Shown one piece after another: positions 56,713 through 64,000 of a stretch of 64,000 nucleotides of DNA; the stretch's first letter is position 1, and each line of letters begins with the position of its first letter. The position numbers were made by a program, and so were the translations under genes. A model generated the notes under the pieces. It saw nothing but the letters and a program-made list of their open reading frames with translations, had not been told where the DNA came from and did no database searches. This DNA comes from JAXMHB01 sp046346965 (GTDB lineage Bacteria; Pseudomonadota; Gammaproteobacteria; Xanthomonadales; SZUA-5). Location: contig JAXMHB010000004.1 in assembly GCA_046346965.1 (NCBI GenBank), positions 1 through 64,000 of the forward strand, in the 5' to 3' direction.

Positions 56713-57893
56713 GTCTGCTGGAGCGCCTGCTGGCGTCGACGCCAACCAGTGCCGAGGATGGTCGGACTGCCTTGCAGCGCATCGGGCTGCCCGGTCCGCG
56801 CACGGAATCCTGGCGCTACAGTTCGATGCGCGCGCTGGAAGGCCTGGACCCCGGCGCGCCGCCGCTGGATGCGGGCGCACACGCCGTCCTGGCTGGCCTC
56901 AGCGGCGATCTGGCGCGCGTCGACGCCCACGGACTGGATATTGCCACCGCGCTGCCCGCTGGCCTGAGCGTGGCGCCGGTCGGCGCTGCGGGTCCCGCCT
57001 CGCAGCCGGATCTGGCCTTCCGCGTGCTCAATGGGGCCGGTCCGGTGCTGGGGGCGGCGGTCGAGGTCCACGCGCCGGTGGCCGGCGTATGGCGTCTTGG
57101 TACGCAGCACGCCAGTCTTGGGTTTACCCAGTTTCGGCACCAGCTGCGCCTGCATCCCGGCGCCGAGCTGACGCTGGTGGAGCATCTGTACGGTGTAGAC
57201 CCGTCCTCGGGCCTGAGCAATACCTTGGTGGAGGTCGAGATCGCAGCCGGGGCACGTTTGCGCTGGATCCGCCTGCAGGAGTTGGGCAGCAAGGCGCACG
57301 CCGTGCAACGCACCGAGCTGCGCGTGGCCGGCGACGGTCAGCTGCAGTACGTGGCCTGCGAACTCGGCGCGCTGTGGTCGCGGCATGAACTGGCGATAGA
57401 TCTGCTCGGCGCGTCGGCGCAGGCGGAGATCCACGGGTTGGTGGCGATGCGAGCGCGTCAACATCACGACACTCAGCTGGCTATCCACCATCGCAGCGCG
57501 GCCGCGATCACGCGCACGCTGTGGAAGGCGGTGGCCGACCAGCGCGCGCGCTCGGTGTTCAACGGCCTGATCGCGGTCAGCCCGGGCGCGGATCAGACCG
57601 AGGCGCATCTGAAGACCGCCAATTTGCTGCTGTCCGCGCATGCGGAGATCGACACCAAGCCGGAGTTGGTGATCGAAGCCGACGAGGTGGTGTGCTCGCA
57701 TGGCGCGACCGTCGGTCAGCTCGATGAGCGCGCGCTGTTCTATCTGCGCAGCCGCGGAATTCCCGAGGTGCAGGCGCGGCAGATTCTGACCCTCGCCTTT
57801 GGCGGCGAGGTGCTGGCGGCGATCGCCGATGCCGCACTGCGCGCCGCAGTCGCGGAGCGGGTCGATGCCCATTTGCCGCAGGCGAGCGCCTGA
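56709..57893 (+). CDS. sufD: Fe-S cluster assembly protein SufD
   Basis: 394 residues. It is the SufB paralogue that completes the SufBC2D complex, and its His near the C-terminal region helps iron binding (family knowledge). SufD marks: RTESWRYSSMRALEG, the helix RARSVFNGLIAVSPGADQTE, KTANLLLSAHAEIDTKPELV and EADEVVCSHGATVGQLDERA with FYLRSRGIPEVQARQILT. It overlaps sufC by 4 bp and abuts sufS (TGATG). Confidence 0.93.
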   Translation: MSLLERLLASTPTSAEDGRTALQRIGLPGPRTESWRYSSMRALEGLDPGAPPLDAGAHAVLAGLSGDLARVDAHGLDIATALPAGLSVAPVGAAGPASQPDLAFRVLNGAGPVLGAAVEVHAPVAGVWRLGTQHASLGFTQFRHQLRLHPGAELTLVEHLYGVDPSSGLSNTLVEVEIAAGARLRWIRLQELGSKAHAVQRTELRVAGDGQLQYVACELGALWSRHELAIDLLGASAQAEIHGLVAMRARQHHDTQLAIHHRSAAAITRTLWKAVADQRARSVFNGLIAVSPGADQTEAHLKTANLLLSAHAEIDTKPELVIEADEVVCSHGATVGQLDERALFYLRSRGIPEVQARQILTLAFGGEVLAAIADAALRAAVAERVDAHLPQASA

Positions 57894-59110
57894 TGGACGC
57901 GTCGATCCACGCCGTGCGCCGGGATTTCCCGATCCTGGATCGTGTGATCAACGGCAAGCCGCTGATTTACTTCGATAACGCCAATACGGCGCAGAAGCCG
58001 CGCGCGGTGATTGATGCGATCAGCGCTTTCTACCGCGAGCACAATGCCAACGTCGCGCGGGCCGTGCATACGCTCAGCGAGGAGGCCACCGCCCTGTACG
58101 AGGGCGCGCGTACTCGGATCGCTCGACAGTTGGGCGCCAGCGAGGCACGCGAGATCGTGCTGACCTCGGGCACCACCGCCGCGATCAATCTGGTCGCCTA
58201 TGGCTACCTGCGTCCGCGATTGCGCGCGGGCGACGAGATTTTGATCAGTTGGATGGAGCACCACGCCAACATCGTGCCCTGGCAGTTGCTGTGCGCGGAG
58301 TCGGGCGCTCGTCTGGTGGTGGCGCCGGTGCAGGACGATGGCGCGCTCGATGTGCAGGCGCTGCTGGACCTGATCGGACCGCGCACGCGCCTGGTCGGCC
58401 TGACTCACGTCTCCAATGTGCTGGGGACGATCAATCCGATCGAGCGCGTGGCGGCAGCGACGCGCAGCGCCGGCATTCCGCTGCTGGTCGATGGTTCGCA
58501 GGCGGTGCCGCATCTGCCGGTGGATGTCGCTGCGCTGGGCTGTGACTTCTACGTCTACACCGGTCACAAGCTGTATGGGCCGACCGGCACCGGCGTGCTG
58601 TGGGGGCGCTACGCGCTACTGGATGCCATGAGTCCGTGGATCGGTGGCGGCGAGATGATCGAGCAGGTGCGCTTCGACGGCACGCTGTATGCGCCGCCGC
58701 CACGCCGCTTCGAGGCGGGCACGCCCAATATTGCCGGCTTTGTCGGATTGGCGGCGGCGATCGACTATCTGGACACCTTGGACCTGCCGGCCTTGCGCGC
58801 CCATGAGCATGCGCTGGGCGAGCGCTTGCGGCGTGGCTTGGTGGATGTGCCCGGTCTGCGGCTGATCGGTGATGCGCCGGAGCGCGTTGCGGTGTGCAGC
58901 TTCGTCGTCGAGGGCGCGCACGCCACCGATCTGGCGATGCTGCTCGACCTCGAGGGCATCGCCGTACGCTCGGGGCAACACTGTGCGCATCCGCTGATGC
59001 AGCGTTTTGGCGTCGGTGCCACGCTGCGTGCTTCGCTGGCCTTCTACAACACGGACGAGGAAGTGGATCGTTTCCTTGCCGCGCTGCACAAGGTACGAGC
59101 GATGCTTTGA
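57893..59110 (+). CDS. sufS: Cysteine desulfurase SufS
   Basis: 405 residues. PLP-dependent release of sulfur from cysteine. The PLP-lysine is Lys226 in VYTGHKLYGPTG, the same number as in E. coli SufS, and the catalytic Cys364 lies in RSGQHCAHPLMQRF. LTSGTTAAINLVAYGYLRPR and WMEHHANIVPWQLL belong to the class V aminotransferase fold. No sufE/sufU or sufA follows; the sulfur acceptor must be elsewhere in the genome. Confidence 0.95.
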   Translation: MDASIHAVRRDFPILDRVINGKPLIYFDNANTAQKPRAVIDAISAFYREHNANVARAVHTLSEEATALYEGARTRIARQLGASEAREIVLTSGTTAAINLVAYGYLRPRLRAGDEILISWMEHHANIVPWQLLCAESGARLVVAPVQDDGALDVQALLDLIGPRTRLVGLTHVSNVLGTINPIERVAAATRSAGIPLLVDGSQAVPHLPVDVAALGCDFYVYTGHKLYGPTGTGVLWGRYALLDAMSPWIGGGEMIEQVRFDGTLYAPPPRRFEAGTPNIAGFVGLAAAIDYLDTLDLPALRAHEHALGERLRRGLVDVPGLRLIGDAPERVAVCSFVVEGAHATDLAMLLDLEGIAVRSGQHCAHPLMQRFGVGATLRASLAFYNTDEEVDRFLAALHKVRAML

Positions 59111-59181
59111 GCCCCGGCGCCTGTTCCTGTGCCTGGATAGGCGTCGTAACATCCGCATCCCGTGTAAGCGAGGTGCACACA

Positions 59182-60192
59182 ATGAAGCTGCTGAAACGCT
59201 TGGCCTTCGGTCTGGCGGGCCTGTGCGCCCTGTTGTTGCTGATCGGTTTCTTGCTGCCCTCGAATGCGCGGGTGGAGCGCTCGATTCTCATCGATCGTCC
59301 GGCCAGCGTGATTTTCCCGCTGCTCAATTCCTATCAGCGCTTCAATCAATGGTCGCCCTGGTTTGCGCTCGATCCGGCGGCGGTCTACACCTACTCGGGA
59401 CCGCAGTCGGGCGTCGGCGCGAGCATGGCGTGGACCGGCAATGAGCAGGTCGGCACCGGCAAGCAGACGATCACGCTGAGCGAGCCCGACAGTCGCGTCG
59501 AAACGGATCTGGACTTCGGCGAGATGGGGGTGGCCAAAGCCAGTCTGGTGCTGACGGCGGAAGGCGAGGGCACGCGACTGACCTGGAGTTTTGCCACCGA
59601 TCTCGGCAACAACCCGCTGAATCGCTATTTCGGACTGATGGTCGACAAATTTGTCGGCGGCGATTACGAGCGCGGCCTGGCGCAACTGAAGACGCTGGCC
59701 GAAAAGTTGCCGAAGGTCGACATCGCCGGGTTGACGGTCGACACCGTCGAACTCAGTGCGCGACCGATGCTGTACGTGACGGCGTCCAGCACCAAGGATA
59801 TGCAGGCGATCTCGCAGGCCTATGGCGTGGCTTATCAGCAGATCCTGGCGCAGATCGAAGCGCTTGGCCTCAAACAGGCCGGAGCGCCGCTGGGTATCGA
59901 CAACTACTGGGACGAGCGCGGCTATGGCTTCGATGCCGCGATCCCGGTTGATCGCACTGATGTGGCGCTGCAGGCGCCGGTGCAAGCGGGCACGAGCTAT
60001 GCCGGCCGTGCGCTGCGCTTGCGTCATATCGGCGGCTATGACGGTTTGGTCCCGGCCCTGGAGCAGCTGCGCGCCTATGCGCAGATCCATGATCTGAAGA
60101 CGCGTGATCGCGTTTACAGCGAGTTCGTCAGCGACCCCGGCAGCACCGCGGAGGCCGAGCTGATCACCGATCTCTATCTGCCGGTGGAGTGA
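59182..60192 (+). CDS. SRPBCC/GyrI-like domain protein with N-terminal membrane anchor
   Basis: 336 residues from ATG 59182. A hydrophobic start (MKLLKRLAFGLAGLCALLLL) is followed by a START/SRPBCC domain (about 25-165, SILIDRPASVIFPLLNSYQR, WFALDPAAVYTYSGPQSGVG) and a C-terminal GyrI-like domain (AYGVAYQQILAQIEALGLKQ, GAPLGIDNYWDERGYGFDAA). Such polyketide-cyclase-like domains bind hydrophobic ligands; the function is unknown. It lies 71 bp after sufS and its 3' end overlaps the convergent cyclase gene by 19 bp. Confidence 0.78.
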   Translation: MKLLKRLAFGLAGLCALLLLIGFLLPSNARVERSILIDRPASVIFPLLNSYQRFNQWSPWFALDPAAVYTYSGPQSGVGASMAWTGNEQVGTGKQTITLSEPDSRVETDLDFGEMGVAKASLVLTAEGEGTRLTWSFATDLGNNPLNRYFGLMVDKFVGGDYERGLAQLKTLAEKLPKVDIAGLTVDTVELSARPMLYVTASSTKDMQAISQAYGVAYQQILAQIEALGLKQAGAPLGIDNYWDERGYGFDAAIPVDRTDVALQAPVQAGTSYAGRALRLRHIGGYDGLVPALEQLRAYAQIHDLKTRDRVYSEFVSDPGSTAEAELITDLYLPVE

Positions 60193-61943
60193 GCAACGCC
60201 TGCGGGCGCGGGCCCGCTGTTCGACTCCGCCTCGGGCAGGTGGCGGACCACGCAGTTGCGGCCCTGATGCTTGGCCCTGTACATCGCGCGATCCGCATCG
60301 ATCAGCAGGTGATGCAACTGGTGGCCAGAATCCGCCGTGCAGGCGAGGCCGAAGCTGGCCGACAGCCGTTCGCGCTCGCCTTCGCCACCGAATCTCACCT
60401 CGACCAGCGCGAGTCGGCAGCGCTCGGCCAGCGCCAACGCCTGCTCAGGGGTCAAACCCGGCAGCAGCAGCGCAAACTCCTCGCCGCCCAGACGGCCGTA
60501 CAAGTCCTGCGGCCGCAAATGCGCGCGGCTGGCGGCAGTTGCGCTGCGCAGGACCTCATCGCCGACGGCGTGGCCGTGGCGGTCGTTGACGTTCTTGAAG
60601 TGATCCAGATCCATCAGCAGCAGCGCCGCCGGCCGGCCCTGGCGACGCAACTGATCGAGCAAGCGCGCAGCTTCGTCCATGAAGTGCGGACGACTGGCGA
60701 CGCCGGTCAGGCTGTCTTGCTGCGCCAGCAACTGGTAGTGGCGCTTGAGCTTGCGCGTGCGTAGCGCAAAGACCACCGCGAGGATCAGGACGCTCAGCAA
60801 GAGCACGCTCGACAGGCGTGCGTTGCGCACGCTTTGCGTGCTGATCTGCTGCTCCAGCTGCAGCAGCTGGTTCTGTTGATTCAGGCTGGCGATTTCAAAG
60901 GACTTGGCGCGTGCCTGATGACGCGCCAGCTCAAAGGCCAGCGCGCGCTGGCCGATGTCATCCAGATAGGCCCGATCCGCCGCCTGATAGCGCTCCAGCG
61001 CGCGTAGCGCGCCGACGTAGTCGCCGCGCTGTTCCGCGACCTGATAGCGCACGCGCCAGGCCTCGGGCAGCGCCTCCACGATCTGTCCCGGCTTGATCAG
61101 ATCAATGGCTTCCTGCGCGCTGCGCTCGGCCTCCGGCAGTTGCTGGATGGCCAGATAGGCGGTGGCCCGTTTGGAGGCGACATCGGCGATCAGCAGCGGG
61201 TAGCGCGTCTCGCGGATGGCCGTCAGATGCTGATTCAGCGCCGCGAGCGCGCGCTCGGGCTGGCCATTCTGCAGATGCAGCCGCGCGATGTAGGTGCGCA
61301 TCAGCCCGGAGAACACCGGTTCACCGCGCACGCCGCACTCGTCGGCCCAGCGTTCCAGATCACCATCGACGGTGGTCATCAGGCCCGACTTGACCTTGGA
61401 CTCGAACTGCAACTGTGCGGCGCCACAGCGTGCCCAGGGCAAGGTGCTCTCCTGCAGCAGGCGCGTCGAGTAGCGCAGGCTCTCCTGGTATTGCGCCACT
61501 TGATTGAGCAGCTGCGCGGCGGCGCCCAGCGCCTGGGATTCGGCGGCGTCATCGCCGATGCTGTCGAGTTGATCCAGCACCACACTGAGCTGCTCGAAAC
61601 TGTCGGCATAGCGCCGCGACAGCGTCAGTGCATTCAGCAGCGTGACCCGACTGCGGAATCGGATGACCGGGTCTTCGCCGCTCTCGATGATGCGCTGAAA
61701 CTGCGGGACCGCGGCCTCGAAATCCCCGGCGTAGGTACGTTGCCATGCGCGCAGATAGGCCAAATGCTCGGCTTGGCGCGGGTTGAGCCGCCCCTTTAGC
61801 GCGTCCAGCGCATCCAGTTCGCTGGCAAATAGCGCCAGCTCGGTCCGCTTGTGCGCCTCGGCTAACTGCAGGCGACCATCGATATCGTCAGCCGCCGCGG
61901 ACGACAGCCAGAGAATCGCGGCCAGCGCACAGCCTAGACGCAT
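60174..61943 (-). CDS. Diguanylate cyclase with periplasmic TPR sensor region
   Basis: 589 residues. Signal peptide MRLGCALAAILWLSSAAAD, a long helical TPR-type region (about 25-330), a coiled coil, one membrane helix (SSVLLLSVLILAVVFAL near 385) and a GGDEF domain with active-site GRLGGEEFALLLPGLT and MDLDHFKNVNDRHGHAVGDE. The GGEEF motif is intact, so cyclic di-GMP synthesis is likely. No RxxD inhibitory site is visible at the usual position. Its start is 10 bp after the stop of the peptide gene of the borosin cluster, so it may be read from the same transcript. Confidence 0.93.
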   Translation of the reverse strand: MRLGCALAAILWLSSAAADDIDGRLQLAEAHKRTELALFASELDALDALKGRLNPRQAEHLAYLRAWQRTYAGDFEAAVPQFQRIIESGEDPVIRFRSRVTLLNALTLSRRYADSFEQLSVVLDQLDSIGDDAAESQALGAAAQLLNQVAQYQESLRYSTRLLQESTLPWARCGAAQLQFESKVKSGLMTTVDGDLERWADECGVRGEPVFSGLMRTYIARLHLQNGQPERALAALNQHLTAIRETRYPLLIADVASKRATAYLAIQQLPEAERSAQEAIDLIKPGQIVEALPEAWRVRYQVAEQRGDYVGALRALERYQAADRAYLDDIGQRALAFELARHQARAKSFEIASLNQQNQLLQLEQQISTQSVRNARLSSVLLLSVLILAVVFALRTRKLKRHYQLLAQQDSLTGVASRPHFMDEAARLLDQLRRQGRPAALLLMDLDHFKNVNDRHGHAVGDEVLRSATAASRAHLRPQDLYGRLGGEEFALLLPGLTPEQALALAERCRLALVEVRFGGEGERERLSASFGLACTADSGHQLHHLLIDADRAMYRAKHQGRNCVVRHLPEAESNSGPAPAGVAHSTGR

Positions 61944-61953
61944 GCTGGGGCAC

Positions 61954-62229
61954 TCAGGCTACCCGGCGCTGTTGCGGTTGCTCATCCGGCACTTCATCCG
62001 GCGCTTCTTCATCGCCCTGTTTGCCCGGATCGACCGGAAACACGGCACAGATCAGATTGTGACGCGCGCCGAGCAGGCTCTCCAACTGATGACGATCGCG
62101 CCGGGCAATGGCGTCGATCAATGCCGGCGAAAGCCCGGCCGCGGTGGCGGCGGCGGTCAATTCGGCCTCGTTGCTGGCGAGGCTGCGATCGCTACCGAGT
62201 GTTTCCAAGAACGCCATGGCCGTATTCAT
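61954..62229 (-). CDS. Split-borosin precursor peptide (borosin-binding leader plus hydrophobic core)
   Basis: 91 residues from ATG 62229, with AGGGG about 10 bp before it; the open frame extends 46 codons further upstream inside the GNAT gene but lacks support. The N-terminal part (about 4-52) is a helical leader, AMAFLETLGSDRSLASNEAE and AAGLSPALIDAIARRDRHQL, closely matching in plan the leader of Shewanella SonA (FFTQLGQDAQ; HGLTDEQINAVMTGD), including the GL-x3-I-[DN]-A pattern. A short hydrophobic core candidate follows, HNLICAVFPVDP (57-68), then an acidic, Gln/Arg-rich tail (69-91). It would be N-methylated in the backbone by the borosin methyltransferase two genes upstream. Family membership inferred from leader and context. 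Confidence 0.72.
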   Translation of the reverse strand: MNTAMAFLETLGSDRSLASNEAELTAAATAAGLSPALIDAIARRDRHQLESLLGARHNLICAVFPVDPGKQGDEEAPDEVPDEQPQQRRVA

Positions 62230-62263
62230 TGCGCATCGATCCCCTGGTTTGACGATACTGCGG

Positions 62264-62734
62264 TCACGCATGGGCCTCCCAGCATTGCCAGTCCGGCCCG
62301 CCATTGCCGCCCTGCGCAGGCTGAAATCCCAGCGCCGCAGCGAGACGCAGCATAGGCGCATTTTCACGGTTTATCTGCATGCGCCAATGACTGGCGCCGG
62401 CATTGCGGGTGCCATCGATCAGCGCGCGGAGTCCCGCTTGGGCGTGGCCACGGCGCCGGGCGGCAGCGAGCACCAGCACGCCGATGTCGACGACGCCATG
62501 ACGATCGGGCTCGCAGGCGTACAGCGCAACCGACGCCGCGTCGACCGTCCCAACCAGACGCTGGGCACCGTGGAGCGGGTGCGCCGGCAGCGCCAACGCT
62601 GCCTGGAAGCTGCGCCGGGCCTGCGGCAGCGTCAGCACCGGGGCAATCCAGGCCATGGTGCCGGCGTCGCCGTAAAGACTCAGGTACAAGTCCTCGTCCG
62701 CCGCCGCGAGCGGGCGCAGCAGCAGCATGCTCAT
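62264..62734 (-). CDS. GNAT family N-acetyltransferase within the borosin operon
   Basis: 156 residues. The GNAT fold is recognisable: LLLRPLAAADEDLYLSLYGD, acetyl-CoA loop LAAARRRGHAQAGLRALIDG (RRRGHA in place of Q/RxxGxG/A) and ASHWRMQINRENAPMLRLAA with ALGFQP. The ATG overlaps the stop of the methyltransferase gene (ATGA) and the gene ends 34 bp before the precursor gene. It may acetylate the modified peptide or confer self-resistance; it resembles RimI/YjaB-type small-molecule or N-terminal acetylases (inference). Confidence 0.82.
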   Translation of the reverse strand: MSMLLLRPLAAADEDLYLSLYGDAGTMAWIAPVLTLPQARRSFQAALALPAHPLHGAQRLVGTVDAASVALYACEPDRHGVVDIGVLVLAAARRRGHAQAGLRALIDGTRNAGASHWRMQINRENAPMLRLAAALGFQPAQGGNGGPDWQCWEAHA

Positions 62735-63519
62735 GCCTCGTCCAGCGCGTCCAGTCGCAGCATCACTTCGATGTCAGGCTGCATCGCCTCGGCCGGCGGC
62801 AGCACCAGCGTATCGGCGAGATCGATCGCCAACTCAGGCAGTTCGGCCAGACGGGCGTGGCGGATCTGCGCCGTGTCGAGCGGCGAGGTAGCTGCGCGAT
62901 ACAGGATGATCGGGTGGTCGGCCGGGTAGTCGCGGCGCAGTACCTCGACCAGGAGTGCTCGGTAGGCGCTGCTGGTGGCGAAGCGCGCCAGACTGCGGTC
63001 GCCCGCAATCGCTACCTGCCAGAGGATCAGATAGGCCGCGCGGTCGACCCGACGGCGGTACAGCATCCACTGGCTGGCCTCGTAGTGCTGGCAGCCGCAG
63101 CTGCCGGGATCGATGCCGAGGTCGGCATACAGACAATCTTCGGCCGAGATGCCGGGCTCCATGCGCGCCGCCAGACCGAGCGCGCGAGCCTGCCGGATGG
63201 CTTCATGGGCGACCCAGGCGAACACCCCCGGATGGCCGTAGAAGGCGCCGCAGACGCGCTTGCCGGCGCAGACCGCATCGATCATGGTCGCCACCATGTC
63301 CTCGTAGCTGTGCCGGCGCGAGCGGCCTTCGCGATAGAGCGGCTGCAGGCTGATGAAGCGCGGATTGATCTGTTGCAACCAGAGTTCGACCAGGCCATCG
63401 GACATGGCCGCGTACACCACGTCTGCGCGCTCGATCTCGGTGCGTGCGCGTGGCGACAGATGACCGCCCAGCAGCATGCCGGTGCCCACGCAAACCAACT
63501 CCCCCGCCGTCTGAGTCAT
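62731..63519 (-). CDS. Borosin-type peptide backbone N-methyltransferase (tetrapyrrole-methylase fold)
   Basis: 262 residues from ATG 63519 (MTQTAGELVCVGTGMLLGGH). The frame starts further upstream at 63681, but that part is Arg/Ala-rich and unlike the family. Motifs in order: LVCVGTGMLLGGHLS, the YxxRxxxY-like REGRSRRHSYEDM, AFYGHPGVFAWVAHEAIRQA, MEPGISAEDCLYADLGID, GCQHYEASQWML. FYGHPGVF and PGISAEDCL..DLG.DP are the landmarks of borosin methyltransferases such as OphMA, and the R-x3-Y pair resembles the catalytic Arg72/Tyr76 pair of OphMA. No core peptide is fused, so the enzyme must act in trans on the peptide encoded two genes downstream, as in split borosins (SonM). Confidence 0.88.
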   Translation of the reverse strand: MTQTAGELVCVGTGMLLGGHLSPRARTEIERADVVYAAMSDGLVELWLQQINPRFISLQPLYREGRSRRHSYEDMVATMIDAVCAGKRVCGAFYGHPGVFAWVAHEAIRQARALGLAARMEPGISAEDCLYADLGIDPGSCGCQHYEASQWMLYRRRVDRAAYLILWQVAIAGDRSLARFATSSAYRALLVEVLRRDYPADHPIILYRAATSPLDTAQIRHARLAELPELAIDLADTLVLPPAEAMQPDIEVMLRLDALDEA

Positions 63520-63610
63520 CGCTGCGGTTCCTGCACCGGTGCCGAGGTCTCTCGCCAGCGCGGCGAGTCTGCGGCTAGTGTACGGACTTTCGCTGCGAGG
63601 ACCTGCGTCG

Positions 63611-64000
63611 ATGACAGCACGCATTGTGTGCGCCTGGTGCCTGTGCTGGCTGGCCTTTGCGGCGATCGCCCGCGAGGCCACGCCCGACCCGCTGGCCGGG
63701 ACCGAGCATCTGCCTGGTTTTGTCGATGTCTACCGCGATCCCGCGGCCGGGCGCGTGCTGATCGGCGTGCATGAACTCGATGCGCCCTTCCTGCTGGTCA
63801 CCGCCTTGCCGGGCGGCCTCGGGTCCAACGACGTCGGACTCGACCGCGGGCAGACCGGCGTGCGCACGCTGGCGCGCTTCCGGCGTGTGGGTGATCGCCT
63901 GTTGCTGATTGCCGACAACGCGCGCTACGGCGCACTGTCGGTGGACGCCGATGAGGTCGCGGCCGCCACCGACGCCTTTGCGCCCGCGGTGCTGTGGGCC
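63611..64000 (+). CDS. Zinc-dependent metalloprotease, DUF5117 N-terminal part (cut by the window end)
   Basis: 130 residues visible, no stop. Signal peptide MTARIVCAWCLCWLAFAAIA. The following LPGFVDVYRDPAAGRVLIGV, LDAPFLLVTALPGGLGSNDV and GLDRGQTGVRTLARFRRVGD are typical of the DUF5117 N-terminal domain of large secreted zinc proteases with DUF5118/gluzincin catalytic parts, which would lie beyond the window. Divergent from the borosin operon, 91 bp between starts. Protease role of the full gene is inferred from the N-terminus only. Confidence 0.8.
   Translation, partial: MTARIVCAWCLCWLAFAAIAREATPDPLAGTEHLPGFVDVYRDPAAGRVLIGVHELDAPFLLVTALPGGLGSNDVGLDRGQTGVRTLARFRRVGDRLLLIADNARYGALSVDADEVAAATDAFAPAVLWA

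Overview
This 64 kb window is high-GC bacterial DNA whose gene content (an AlgC-type phosphomannomutase, a LexA-regulated repair locus, a suf operon led by an Rrf2 regulator, a stand-alone gcvP with a glycine riboswitch, PilZ/DUF1631 genes, bfd-bfr and very large periplasmic-propeller sensor kinases) fits a gammaproteobacterium of the Lysobacterales (Xanthomonadales). The assignment is inferred from gene content, not from a phylogenetic marker.

Layout. 1-8.1 kb is accessory DNA ending at the 3' end of the tmRNA gene ssrA. It holds a McrB-like restriction ATPase cut off at its Walker A motif, a truncated unknown gene facing it, an XRE regulator with an ImmA/IrrE peptidase, a helical-repeat protein, a small-ORF/DUF2924/large serine recombinase/HTH module, and a Sel1-like protein. 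8.1-21.8 kb is core: ssrA, a secreted protein, tRNA-Thr, algC, lexA divergent from mrfA-mrfB (helicase-exonuclease repair pair), DUF1203, an HDAC-family deacetylase next to a Pat-type protein acetyltransferase, a 307-bp near-palindrome with two G-quadruplex motifs, a methyltransferase and a DUF4197 protein. 22.1-23.4 kb is a lower-GC islet with an unknown gene and a BRCT-domain gene. 23.7-29.2 kb (minus strand) carries an acyltransferase, mccB, membrane proteins, an Ala-rich lipoprotein and a thiolase. 29.4-37.3 kb holds two overlapping giant sensor kinases. 37.3-42.1 kb has an ABC exporter pair, PilZ and DUF1631. 42.3-47.8 kb has rppH, bfd-bfr, an OmpA-like porin, a class II aldolase, YkgJ, OsmC and an acyltransferase. 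47.8-53.9 kb has gcvP with its riboswitch, an esterase, a second aldolase and fumC. 54-59 kb is sufR-sufBCDS.

The last 4 kb holds the most interesting locus: a compact minus-strand operon encoding a borosin-type peptide N-methyltransferase, a GNAT acetyltransferase and a 91-residue peptide with a helical leader and short hydrophobic core. It looks like a split-borosin RiPP cluster similar in plan to Shewanella SonM/SonA, but with an inserted acetyltransferase. A diguanylate cyclase follows 10 bp downstream, and a DUF5117-type metalloprotease gene, divergent and cut by the window edge, lies upstream.

All calls come from reading the translated sequence and recognising family motifs. No database search was possible.
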